Assembly (NCBI RefSeq): GCF_003351045.1
Contig: NZ_QQZY01000003.1
Span: 310,001-374,000, forward strand
From: Gaiella occulta
GTDB lineage: Bacteria > Actinomycetota > Thermoleophilia > Gaiellales > Gaiellaceae
DNA: 64,000 bases
Reading direction: 5' to 3'
This document shows, in pieces, positions 18,901-25,126 of the stretch. A model generated the notes under the pieces. That model was not told the DNA's origin. It did not search any database and saw only the letters and a program-made list of their open reading frames with translations. How positions within the stretch are numbered: position 1 is the stretch's first letter; each line of letters begins with the position of its first letter. A program made the position numbers and the translations under genes.

Positions 18901-19067
18901 ATCTCGGGGTGACGGCCGACTCGGCGTCCTTGGCGGGCACCCAGGACTGGACGCCGCTGACGGTCTCCCGGCAGGCGCCGGCGGGCACCGCCTTCGTCCG
19001 GGTCGAGCTGCGGCTGAACGGGCCCGGCAGCGCCTGGTTCGACAACCTCCTGCTTACCCAACCGTGA
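12945..19067 (+). CDS. Giant secreted animal-type heme peroxidase with RTX-like repeats and Ig-like/CBM-like C-terminus
   Basis: A 2,040-residue exported protein. The start ATG 12945 follows a strong AGGAGG site. A signal peptide spans about residues 1-45. The peroxidase domain has the distal histidine H226 in GQFFDHGLD and the probable proximal histidine H580 in YRFGHSMLD. Calcium-binding nonapeptide repeats (GGTGNDQFIGGAGDDIL and similar) fill about residues 946-1102, with a second set near 1203-1226. C-terminally there are Ig-like modules (consensus NTVLPSVSG, QWQSC, ADVGKTLRVHVTA) at about 1340-1435, 1437-1533, 1689-1790 and 1792-1889. Jelly-roll-like modules (VPDPDFELSPTPWFF to AWFDNLLL) follow the second and fourth of these. 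The last 2 kb uses many TTG and GTG codons, unlike its neighbours. The substrate is unknown. Confidence 0.9.
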   Translation: MRWRPDLRHSSRSQRFARAVVGILVAATIASLALVAGISNNSAHAAAPVGQGFNLNAGDLRFILTQIKIAEAHAAGGQLLGPGPNQVSSPLLPFGLRTVDGSLNNLQPGQSKFGAADTIFPRLLVPKYRQAEGATFDPDGPGPLGVGSPSAYTQKSGLVFDSLPRRVSNLVVDQTSSNPAAVAAAGVGAVPDPVSGTLFIPNRAPDLGLAAPFNGVFTLFGQFFDHGLDLLTKGGSGAVFMPLQADDPLFNPAPGTPNFMVLTRGSNQPGADGILGTADDVQEGTNTTTPFVDQNQTYTSHPSHQVFLRQYTLLAGKPLSTGKLLEGALGNIGNWADVKAQARTMLGIQLTDADVTDVPLLATDPYGRFLPGPVRGMPQIVMPGNVLVEGDPAANGGLGVAVAGSVKTGHAFLNDIAHSAAPTFSSPGVLFPDTDTSVGGSLVPAVPAGSYDNELLDKHFITGDGRGNENIGLTAIHTVFHAEHNRLVDEIGLPGGLLDTLLTPAEVADWKSVNPASGWGYGERLFQAAKFVTEMEYQHLVFEEFARKVQPSIRVFDAYHSNIDPAIVAEFAHTVYRFGHSMLDETVARTNASGTTNDIPLFGAFLNPVEFNNGGGAGTLTADLAAGSIVRGMSRQVGNEIDEFVTDVLRNRLVGLPLDLPAINIARGRSEGIPSLNSARRQFFAATGNSALAPYGSWTDFAPSLKHPQTLVNLVAAYGTHPNITGLDPDGAGPILAGGLRARRAAADQLVNGTTLPGPDGILAGAGGADDILPPANRLDFMNGTGAWADVSGVTITGLDDVDFWVGGLAEAQSPFGGMLGSTFDFVFKTQLENLQDGDRFYYLSRLAGLNLVTQVEGNTFAELIARNTGVEGLPADVFSRADLLFNLANLGTSGPILDDPSTPQVESTMPDLTRMPDGTIRYTGPLHVVWNGTDNPAVVDRIRSSLGDDTLRGNGGVDIMEGGTGNDQFIGGAGDDILTDTFGNDDFKGGDGNDVISSGPGFDVDQGGRGSDFIVGGADPTETFAGPGNDVVFAGESTDTAFGGDGHDWIEGGNQGDVLVGEDGAPFALDPTPSNDVLAGDGGDDKLQGEGGDDIMVAGPGLDNFDGMLGFDWVTHRLDPQAADSDLLRLIGVVPVPILLVDRFRRVEGLSGWNKDDILRGDNETALTLAGLGQELTAAGINNIPGLAGLLPAGAIQFTGGNIILGGAGSDLIEGRGGNDIIDGDAWLNVQLRAPDLANPGLFKLVDSMTQLRTDVLAGRINPGDITVVRSIVTTGVLPADVDTAVFSGARASYTLTTNADGTLTVAHLGGAGIDGTDTLRNTERLTFSDQTILVPTPPANTVLPSVSGVAQVGQTLTSSTGTWTGTTPITFTQQWQSCVGVTCSNIVGATGSTYVPVVADVGKTLRVHVTASNGAGPPVAADSVQTVVVTAAAVAPPVNTVLPSVSGIAQVGQLLTGSTGTWSGTTPITFTRQWQSCVGATCSDIALATGSTYVPVVADVGKTLRVHVTATNIAGGPIAADSVETAVVAAAPAVTSLVPDPDFELSPTPWFFTNGAGTFTWATDQSLSPTHALKIVTSASTLSRWLTNTSLVAAQAGRTYTARVSAKTSGVAGAARLTLTFWNASSVYLGVTADSASLAGTQDWTPLTVSRQAPAGTAFVRVELRLNGPGSAWFDNLLLSDGSVPPPSPVAPTLLALPLVSGLPQVGQTLSVSTGLWSNVPTSFAYQWLRCDAGGAGCVSIGLATASSYLVGAADLGSTLRARVTASNVAGPGAPATSAQTAVVTAPPPPAPPVNTVLPSVSGIAQVGQLLTGSTGTWSGTTPITFTRQWQSCVGATCSDIALATGSTYVPVVADVGNTLRVHVTATNIAGGPIAADSVETAVVAAAPAVTSLVPDPDFELSPTPWFFTNGAGTFTWATDQSLSPTHALKIVTSASTLSRWLTNTSLVAAQAGRTYTARVSAKTSGVAGAARLTLTFWNASSVYLGVTADSASLAGTQDWTPLTVSRQAPAGTAFVRVELRLNGPGSAWFDNLLLTQP
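17252..17986 (+). repeat. 735-bp direct repeat, copy 1 (inside the peroxidase gene)
   Basis: This block encodes one Ig-like plus one jelly-roll-like module. It recurs at 18320-19054 with an offset of 1,068 bases. The only base difference I see is AAG in this copy against AAC in copy 2, within GTCGGCAAGACG, giving Lys versus Asn. Confidence 0.9.
18320..19054 (+). repeat. 735-bp direct repeat, copy 2 (inside the peroxidase gene)
   Basis: Second copy of the block at 17252-17986, ending 13 bases before the gene's stop. Near-identity at the DNA level, including silent positions, indicates recent duplication or gene conversion. Confidence 0.9.
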
Positions 19068-19107
19068 GCGTCCGGCGCCGAACCGCCACCGGCTGAGCGC
19101 ACGGACG

Positions 19108-19153
19108 GCGCGGGCCGGGTACGGGCAAGCATCTACCCGTACCCGGCCCGCGC
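19108..19153. terminator. Long perfect hairpin between convergent peroxidase and ligase genes
   Basis: An 18-bp perfect stem is formed by GCGCGGGCCGGGTACGGG (19108-19125) and CCCGTACCCGGCCCGCGC (19136-19153) around a 10-base loop. It lies 40 bases after one stop and 49 bases before the other, so it can serve both strands. There is no clear uridine tract. Confidence 0.8.
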
Positions 19154-19202
19154 GAATCTGATCACGCTCGAGGTCGGCTCTCGCGCCGATTCTGGCCGGG
19201 CC

Positions 19203-20255
19203 TCATGGAGCGAGCAGATCGGCGACCGCCAGCCCGCCGGTAGGTCGCGGCGAACGCAGTTCCGCCCACGTGCATGCGCGCGGGTCCTTGTCGGGGCGCA
19301 AGCGGATCAGCTTCGTGCCGTGGCGGAAGCGGCGCCCCTGCAGCTTGTCGTACCTGACCTCCGCGACGAGCTCCGGTCGCAGCGCCTGCTCCTCGAGGCC
19401 CGCGCCGCCCCAGCGGTTCGGCTCGGCGAAGCGGCGCTCGGGCGCGTTCTCGAGCAGCGGCAGCACCTGCTCCGCGATCGCGGCGTGGCGGCCCGGCGCG
19501 ACGGCGGCGGAGCCGACGTCGCCGATCTCGCCGTCCTCGCCGTAGAGGCCGAGGAGCAGCGTGGCGATGCGATCGGGCTTCGCCTTCCAGCGCAGTCCGA
19601 TGACGACGCAGTCGGCCGTGCGCTCCGGCTTGACCTTGACGACGGCGCCCCGGCCGCCCGCCTCGACGGGGCGGTCGAGCCGCTTCGCCACGACTCCGTC
19701 GAGGCCGAGGAGCTCGAGGCTGCGAAGCCACCCCTGCGCCTGACGCGGGTCGGAGCTCGCAGGCGAGAGCGTGAAGGCGGCCGCGTCTCGCTCGAGGCGC
19801 GCGCGCCGCTCGCAGAGCGGCCGCTGCCACAGTGCCTCGCCTCCCCACAGCAGCATGTCGAAGACCACGAAGCGCGCCGGGATCTCGGCCGAGAGCTTCC
19901 GGATCCGGCTCTCGGCGGGGTGGAGGCGCATCTGCATCGCGTCGAAGTCGATCGCACCGTCACGCTCGATCACGATCTCCCCGTCGAGCGCGGAGCGGGG
20001 CGGCAGCAGCTCGCCGAGCGGGAGCAGCTCCGGGAAGTAGCGCAGAAGCGGGCGCCCGTTGCGCGACCACAGGCGCGGCTCGCCGCCGGCGTTCTCGAGC
20101 ACGCCGCGGAATCCGTCCCACTTCGGCTCGTAGAGCCAGCCGTCCCCCGCGGGGAGGTCGCGCACGAGCTCGGCCTCCATCGGCGGGAAGGGGACGGAGG
20201 CGTCCAGCGTCGAAGGGCGCTCGGCGGGCCTTGACGGCTTCCCGGCTCGTGGCAC
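19203..20255 (-). CDS. ATP-dependent DNA ligase (LigC/LigD ligase-domain type)
   Basis: A 350-residue stand-alone ligase. The nucleotidyl-lysine motif is KWDGFRG, with K45 as the expected AMP-accepting residue. The following motifs are also visible: RNGRPLLRYFPEL, SALDGEIVIERDG, FVVFDMLLWGG, LDGVVAKRLDRP and VVKVKPERTADCVV. An OB-fold domain closes the protein. It lacks polymerase and nuclease domains and has the size of LigC-type enzymes that seal end-joining or repair breaks. The LigD polymerase lies 9 kb away, convergent, with the SARP/peroxidase segment between. The ligase start is 28 bases from the divergent fabF start. Confidence 0.93.
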   Translation of the reverse strand: MPRAGKPSRPAERPSTLDASVPFPPMEAELVRDLPAGDGWLYEPKWDGFRGVLENAGGEPRLWSRNGRPLLRYFPELLPLGELLPPRSALDGEIVIERDGAIDFDAMQMRLHPAESRIRKLSAEIPARFVVFDMLLWGGEALWQRPLCERRARLERDAAAFTLSPASSDPRQAQGWLRSLELLGLDGVVAKRLDRPVEAGGRGAVVKVKPERTADCVVIGLRWKAKPDRIATLLLGLYGEDGEIGDVGSAAVAPGRHAAIAEQVLPLLENAPERRFAEPNRWGGAGLEEQALRPELVAEVRYDKLQGRRFRHGTKLIRLRPDKDPRACTWAELRSPRPTGGLAVADLLAP

Positions 20256-20283
20256 GGAGTGAAGGTACTACGCTTACGCGTCC

Positions 20284-21516
20284 ATGCGGCGCGTAGCGAT
20301 CACCGGGCTCGGAGCGGTCACGCCGATCGGCCTCGACGCGCGGTCGACGTGGGAGTCGGCGGTCGCTGGTCGCAGCGGCGTCGGCTTCATCGAGGCGTTC
20401 GACGCGAGCGGCTTCCCCGTCCGCATCGCCGCGGAGGTGAAGGGCTTCGACCCCGGGTCGGTGGCGCCGCCGAAGGAGGTGCGGCGCATGGAGCGCAACG
20501 TCCTCTTCGCCGTCGCGGCGGCGCAGCAGGCGTGGGCGGAGGCGGCGATCGAGGACGTCGACCCGGCGCGCGTCGGCGTCGTCGTCGGCTCCGCGATCGG
20601 AGGCCTGCCGGGCATCGCCGACCAGCACGGCGTGTTGCTCGAGCGCGGCGCCGACCGCGTGTCGCCGTTCTTCCTGCCCTCGGTGCTCGTCGACACCGCG
20701 AGCGGCCAGATCGCGATCCAGCTCGGGCTCCGCGGCCCCAACTACGCGCCGGTGTCGGCGTGCGCGACCGGCTCCACGGCGGTCGGGGAGGCGGCCGAGA
20801 TCGTCCGCCGCGGCGCCGCGGACGTCGTGCTCGCCGGGGGCACCGAGTCGTGCATCCATCCGCTCGTCCTCGCCGGCTTCTGCGCGATGCGCGGGCTCGT
20901 CGCCGAGGAGGTCGACCCGACGCTCGCCTCGCGCCCGTTCGACGCGACCCGGGCGGGGTTCGTCATGGGCGAGGGCGCCTGCATCCTCGTGCTCGAGGAC
21001 ATCGACGCGGCGAGGGCGCGTGGGGCGACGATCTACGCCGAGGTGCTCGGCTACGGAGCCTCCAACGACGCCCACCACCTCGCGCAGCCAGACCCCGAGT
21101 CGACGGGCGTCGCGGAGATGATGCGCTCCGCGCTCGAGCGCGCCGGCGTGGCGAAGGAGCGTGTCGGCTACATCAACGCGCACGGCACCTCGACGCCGCA
21201 GGGCGACCTCGCGGAGACGCGGGCGATCAAGCAGGTGTTCGGCGACCACGCCTACCGCCTCGCGGTGTCGTCGACGAAGTCCGTCACGGGGCACTGCTTC
21301 GGAGCGGCCGGAGCGATCGAGGCGATGATGTGCGCCCTCGCGCTGCACCACGGGATCCTGCCGCCGACGATCAACTACCGGACTCCCGATCCGGAGCTCG
21401 ATCTCGACTACGTGCCGAACGAGTCGCGCGCGCTCGAGCTCGACGTCGCGCTGTCGAACGCGATGGGCCTCGGCGGCCACAACGGATGCGTGCTGCTCGG
21501 GCGAGCGCCGTCCTGA
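20284..21516 (+). CDS. fabF: Beta-ketoacyl-ACP synthase II
   Basis: A 410-residue condensing enzyme of the thiolase fold that elongates acyl chains on acyl carrier protein. The full catalytic triad is present: C160 in [13 protein letters not shown]300 in [12 protein letters not shown] and H337 in [12 protein letters not shown]. The C-terminal signature [12 protein letters not shown] is typical of FabF. The ATG start gives the standard [16 protein letters not shown] beginning. No ACP or other fatty-acid gene is adjacent, so whether it serves housekeeping lipid synthesis or a special lipid is unclear. Confidence 0.92.
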   Translation: MRRVAITGLGAVTPIGLDARSTWESAVAGRSGVGFIEAFDASGFPVRIAAEVKGFDPGSVAPPKEVRRMERNVLFAVAAAQQAWAEAAIEDVDPARVGVVVGSAIGGLPGIADQHGVLLERGADRVSPFFLPSVLVDTASGQIAIQLGLRGPNYAPVSACATGSTAVGEAAEIVRRGAADVVLAGGTESCIHPLVLAGFCAMRGLVAEEVDPTLASRPFDATRAGFVMGEGACILVLEDIDAARARGATIYAEVLGYGASNDAHHLAQPDPESTGVAEMMRSALERAGVAKERVGYINAHGTSTPQGDLAETRAIKQVFGDHAYRLAVSSTKSVTGHCFGAAGAIEAMMCALALHHGILPPTINYRTPDPELDLDYVPNESRALELDVALSNAMGLGGHNGCVLLGRAPS

Positions 21517-21653
21517 GGTCCGATCATGTCCGGCGCAGGCGCCGCCGGCCGGCCGTCGCCGGCACGAGCGCGAGCAGCGTCGCGGTGAGGGCGACGGCGC
21601 GCACCGAGGCGGTGGAGCCGAAGCCCGACGGCGCGCGTCCCCTCGCGTGCTGA

Positions 21654-21672
21654 CAAATGTTCTTTGCATTTG
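21654..21672. promoter_or_regulatory. AT-rich inverted repeat upstream of the propeller protein
   Basis: CAAATG (21654-21659) and CATTTG (21667-21672) are perfect complements in an unusually AT-rich patch about 50 bases before the start codon at 21722. It may be part of the promoter or a regulator site. No other support. Confidence 0.3.
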
Positions 21673-21721
21673 CGCTTGCCGGCGTCGTGCGGCACGATCG
21701 AGCGCCTGCGAGTGATCTGGA

Positions 21722-24052
21722 GTGCCTGTGTCGAGGTTCGTGCGGCAGTGGCGAGGCGTGCGTCTCCGTGGCATCTCGAGGAGGCGGGAACAGACACGCT
21801 TCCGTTTCGCGCCGGGCGCGCTCGCGCCCCTGTTCGTCACGGCGGCGATCCTGATGCTGCCGACGATCTCACTCGTGGTCCGCGCCGGTGGGGCGACGGC
21901 TGCGGGGCCGTCGGTGTCGGTACAGGTCGTGCTCGAGAATCCGGACTACGAGACGTTGGCCGTGGCCGGCGATGTCGCGTACGGCCGATCCACGTCGGAC
22001 GCTCACGCGATCTGGCGTTCGAGCGATCACGGGTTGACGTGGACGAAGGTGCTCACGCTCGCGTCGAACGAGCGGCTCGTCTCGATATCGGCGCTCTCGA
22101 GCGGGACGGTGCTCGCTCACGTCGATACCGGGTCGATGACGCTGTTCCGCTCGGGCGACCAGGGGGCGACGTGGACGCGCGTGTTGTCGTTGCCGAGCTC
22201 GCCGGTGTTCTACACGACGCTCACGCCGGCGTCGATCAGCGACGGCGCCGGGTACGTCTGGCTCGGCACCTACAACATCACAGCAGCGGACTTCCTGGGC
22301 GCGAACTACCTGTATCGATCCTCCGACGACGGTCGCAGCTGGGCGGTCGTGAGCTCGTCTACCGGGCACCGCCACATCCATGGTGTGAAATACAACGGGG
22401 CGAACGGGAAGCTCTACGTCTTCTTCGGCGATGCGAACGGCGGTGGCATCTGGGTCTCGTCCGACAACGGCATCTCGATCAGCCCGCTCTGCACCGACTA
22501 TGCCTGCACGATCATCGACGCCGCATTCGACCCGGGCGGCGCCTCGGCGGTGTTCGGGACGGACAACTACACCTCGCAGAACCGGATCGTCAAGGTGTCG
22601 CTCGCTGACGGCGCGCGGACGCAGATCATGAACATCCCGTACGACTCCTTTTCGGCCTACCGCCTCCCCCCGAGCACCTATCTGATCGGCACGACGCACG
22701 AGCCCGGCGTCCCGATCGTCGACCCGAACCTCCACCTCTACGTCTCGACCGACGGCGGCACGACCTTCACCGACGCCTACCGGATACCCATCCCCTTCGC
22801 CGACGGCCGCGCTGACCTCCAGGTTCAGTTCTCTTACCCAAACGGCGACTTCCCGATCCAGGTCGACGGCCACGGCACCATCGTCGCCCGCCTCGTCACG
22901 GCCGGCGGCGCGTCGCCTCCCGCAAACACGGTGCTGCCGGCCGTGTCGGGCACAGCCCAGGTCGGGCAGATCCTGACAAGCACGACCGGCAGCTGGACGG
23001 GCACCGTCCCGATCACCTACAGCCGCCAGTGGCAGTCCTGCAGCGGCGCCGACTGCACCGGCATCGCGGGCGCCACGGGCGCGACCTACGCGCCCGTCGC
23101 CGCAGACGTGGGCTTCGCGCTGCGCGTGCGCGTGACCGCCGGCAACAGTGCTGGCGTCCCCACCTCCGCCGACTCCACCCCGACCGCCGCGGTGGTGCCG
23201 GCCGGCGGCTCCAGCGGCGGCGCCGTTGCCGGCGGAGGTGGTGCCGGCGACGGTGGTGCAGGTGGCGGTGGTGCCGGCGGCGGTGGTGCCGATCTCTCTG
23301 TGACGGGGTCCGTCGAGCCTGCGAGCGCCCCGGTCGGTGGGACGCTGACGTGGCGGCTGCAGCTCGTCGACAAGAACCGTGCCACCGCATCCGGCGCCTA
23401 CGTCGATGTGCAGCTTCCAGGCGGAGTTTCGCTCGCGTACAGCCAGACCGATCGTGGCGCCGGCTGCAAGCCGCTCGGAGTGGCGTTGCGCTGCGCCCTC
23501 GACTACCTCGCCAACGACGCGCCGGTCGGAAACGTCACGCTGGTCACCAGCGTGACCACAGCGGGCGAGCTCGTTCTCCGCGCGGTCGGCGGCTTCGCTG
23601 CCGCGGACCCGGCACCCGCCGACAACACGATCACCCTGAAGGCCAATTCGCCGAGTGCATCGGCTCCCGAGCCCCCTGCGCCGCCGAGCCGGGGCGTGCA
23701 GAAGCCCCGGATCACGCACACGCGGCTGCTGCCTCTGCGCGCGCTCGCAGATCGAGGCGTCGCGGTCCTGGAGACCAGGGTCCGGGTCGACCGCCGGGCC
23801 CGGCTCACGGTTGTCGTACGCGACGTTCGTACCGGCGCGGCCGTGACGAGCTTTCCCGGCTCTCGGTTCGGCACGAGCGTCTTGCGGGCGGGGGCGAAGA
23901 CCCTGACGACCACCGTCGACAGGCGGACGGAGTTGAAGCTCAGGCTCCTCGTGCGCTACGCCGAGCTCACGGTGGGGCAGCGCTATGCCGTGATGGTCAC
24001 CGCCACGTCCGCGGGCGGCACGAGCCGGCTCCGTTTCCCGTTCGCTCGCTAG
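21722..24052 (+). CDS. Secreted multidomain surface protein: BNR-like propeller, Ig-like module, DUF11-like domain
   Basis: A 776-residue exported protein with an N-terminal hydrophobic signal after a basic stretch. Residues 60-395 carry repeated S-x-D-x-G-x-x-W motifs (SSDHGLTWTKV, SGDQGATWTRV, SSDDGRSWAVV, STDGGTTFTDA), the Asp-box pattern of sialidase-like beta-propellers. Residues about 398-490 form an Ig-like module closely related to those in the peroxidase (NTVLPAVSG, QWQSCSGADC). A glycine-rich linker follows (about 495-523), then a DUF11/CARDB-like domain starting ADLSVTGSVEP, and a C-terminal domain without a visible anchor. The start is GTG 21722 (GTG 21728 is possible). Likely adhesive or polysaccharide-binding; enzymatic activity is not shown. 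Confidence 0.82.
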   Translation: MPVSRFVRQWRGVRLRGISRRREQTRFRFAPGALAPLFVTAAILMLPTISLVVRAGGATAAGPSVSVQVVLENPDYETLAVAGDVAYGRSTSDAHAIWRSSDHGLTWTKVLTLASNERLVSISALSSGTVLAHVDTGSMTLFRSGDQGATWTRVLSLPSSPVFYTTLTPASISDGAGYVWLGTYNITAADFLGANYLYRSSDDGRSWAVVSSSTGHRHIHGVKYNGANGKLYVFFGDANGGGIWVSSDNGISISPLCTDYACTIIDAAFDPGGASAVFGTDNYTSQNRIVKVSLADGARTQIMNIPYDSFSAYRLPPSTYLIGTTHEPGVPIVDPNLHLYVSTDGGTTFTDAYRIPIPFADGRADLQVQFSYPNGDFPIQVDGHGTIVARLVTAGGASPPANTVLPAVSGTAQVGQILTSTTGSWTGTVPITYSRQWQSCSGADCTGIAGATGATYAPVAADVGFALRVRVTAGNSAGVPTSADSTPTAAVVPAGGSSGGAVAGGGGAGDGGAGGGGAGGGGADLSVTGSVEPASAPVGGTLTWRLQLVDKNRATASGAYVDVQLPGGVSLAYSQTDRGAGCKPLGVALRCALDYLANDAPVGNVTLVTSVTTAGELVLRAVGGFAAADPAPADNTITLKANSPSASAPEPPAPPSRGVQKPRITHTRLLPLRALADRGVAVLETRVRVDRRARLTVVVRDVRTGAAVTSFPGSRFGTSVLRAGAKTLTTTVDRRTELKLRLLVRYAELTVGQRYAVMVTATSAGGTSRLRFPFAR

Positions 24053-24053
24053 T

Positions 24054-24101
24054 GCGGCGTCTCGCGACATTCCACCGGAAAGCCTCGTTGCGAGACGCCG
24101 C
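24054..24101 (+). terminator. Hairpin 1 after the propeller gene
   Basis: GCGGCGTCTCGC (24054-24065) pairs with GCGAGACGCCGC (24090-24101) around a 24-base loop, directly after the stop codon. Confidence 0.5.
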
Positions 24102-24119
24102 GCTCGATGCGTGCTGCAT

Positions 24120-24148
24120 GTCGCCCGGCTGCTGCGCAGCCGGGCGAC
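24120..24148 (+). terminator. Hairpin 2 after the propeller gene
   Basis: GTCGCCCGGCTGC (24120-24132) pairs perfectly with GCAGCCGGGCGAC (24136-24148) around a 3-base loop. A strong terminator-like stem without a long uridine run. Confidence 0.65.
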
Positions 24149-24157
24149 ACGATCCTG

Positions 24158-24182
24158 AACGGGCGCGCTTCGCGCGCCCGTT
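24158..24182 (+). terminator. Hairpin 3 after the propeller gene
   Basis: AACGGGCGCGC (24158-24168) pairs perfectly with GCGCGCCCGTT (24172-24182) around the loop TTC and is followed by a short TTC. This is the most terminator-like of three consecutive stems. Confidence 0.7.
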
Positions 24183-24395
24183 TCGGGTCGAACGTTTGGA
24201 GACGGCGCGCTAGGCAGCGATCACCCCTCGTTCCGCCGATTCGCCTTGCACGATCCTCGGTGGCTCAGCCCCTTGGATGCGGCCCCCAGCGCGTGCCGGG
24301 TGGTTGCCGGTGGCCACGAACGCGGGGCCGTCACGGGCTCGCTCGTTCTCGAGGAGCGCCCGGGTGCCGTGAGGCTGCTCGGCGGGCGGCCGAGC

Positions 24396-24443
24396 GGGAA
24401 GCCACTGGAACGTGAAACGGCGTTCACGTTCCAGTGGCTTCCC
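24396..24443 (-). terminator. 21-bp perfect hairpin after the LPFTG gene
   Basis: The arms at 24396-24416 and 24423-24443 are perfectly complementary over 21 bp (left arm begins GGGAAGCCACTGG) around a 6-base loop. It lies 36 bases beyond the LPFTG gene stop and is the obvious transcript end for it. The stretch from 24183 to 24395 shows no gene. Confidence 0.75.
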
Positions 24444-24478
24444 GGCGCTCCGGCTCCTTGCCCTGCTTCGTCCTGGTG

Positions 24479-24817
24479 CTACTCGTGCCGGCGGGCTGCG
24501 ACCCGGCGAAGACCGAGGCCGGCGACGATCGCGACCGCGCCGAACAGGAGCACGAGACCGATGTTGAGCCCCGTGAACGGAAGCTCGCCCGAGCTGGCGA
24601 CGTTGGGCGCTGGGGTCGGAGCCGCAGTCGCAGTCACCTGCGGCTTCGCCGAGCTCTTTGCCCCCTTGCTGGCGGCCTTCACCTGCGGCTGTTCGCTCGC
24701 GATTGATGTCGTCTGGTTGTCGTACTGCGTCTTGACGGGAGTCGCTCCCGCGATCGGCGCACCCACGATCGCCACCACCGCACCAGTCGCAAGAGCTACT
24801 GCAAGTCGATTGGTCAT
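24479..24817 (-). CDS. Small LPXTG-type cell-wall-anchored protein
   Basis: A 112-residue sortase substrate. The N-terminus MTNRLAVALATGAVVAIVGA is a signal peptide. A low-complexity Ala/Lys/Pro middle follows, then the sorting signal LPFTG at about residue 80, a hydrophobic segment (LNIGLVLLFGAVAIVAGLGL) and the basic tail RRVAARRHE. It should be cleaved by a sortase and linked to the wall. No sortase gene is in the window. Two palindromes of the CCCTCG-CGAGGG type lie in its upstream region, shared with the divergent lyase gene. Confidence 0.85.
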   Translation of the reverse strand: MTNRLAVALATGAVVAIVGAPIAGATPVKTQYDNQTTSIASEQPQVKAASKGAKSSAKPQVTATAAPTPAPNVASSGELPFTGLNIGLVLLFGAVAIVAGLGLRRVAARRHE

Positions 24818-24894
24818 GGTCCGGACTATAACGACGGGAGCGGAGGCCCTCTACTGGCCTTATGGGTAGTTGCATGGCGATAGAGGGTGATATT

Positions 24895-24908
24895 CCCTCG
24901 TTCGAGGG
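24895..24908. promoter_or_regulatory. Palindrome CCCTCG-TT-CGAGGG
   Basis: A 14-bp palindromic element (7-bp arms if the flanking T/A are counted) located 78 bases upstream of the LPFTG gene start, in the divergent region with the lyase gene. The same pattern occurs at 24979 and 46537. Probably a regulator site. Confidence 0.5.
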
Positions 24909-24978
24909 ATTCGCGCGGGCAATCCGGGCTCTTCCGGGCGGCTCGGAGCCGGAGCTCGGAGCCGGCCGCGCCGTGCGC

Positions 24979-24996
24979 GTCCCTCGATCGAGGGAC
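24979..24996. promoter_or_regulatory. 18-bp perfect palindrome GTCCCTCGATCGAGGGAC
   Basis: A perfect 18-bp palindrome 130 bases upstream of the lyase gene at 25127, containing the core CCCTCGATCGAGGG that recurs exactly at 46537-46550. No coding frame is convincing in 24818-25126, so the location is regulatory-like. Confidence 0.55.
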
Positions 24997-25126
24997 GGGC
25001 ACGGTCGTGAAGCCGGCGGTGGCACGGCGGCATCCGCGAGGTTTCGACTGCCGGCGGCGGTCGTGTCGCCGCCGATACCCCTTTCAGGGGTGCGGCGCGT
25101 CCGGGAGGCATGCCGATCGGTGAGGC

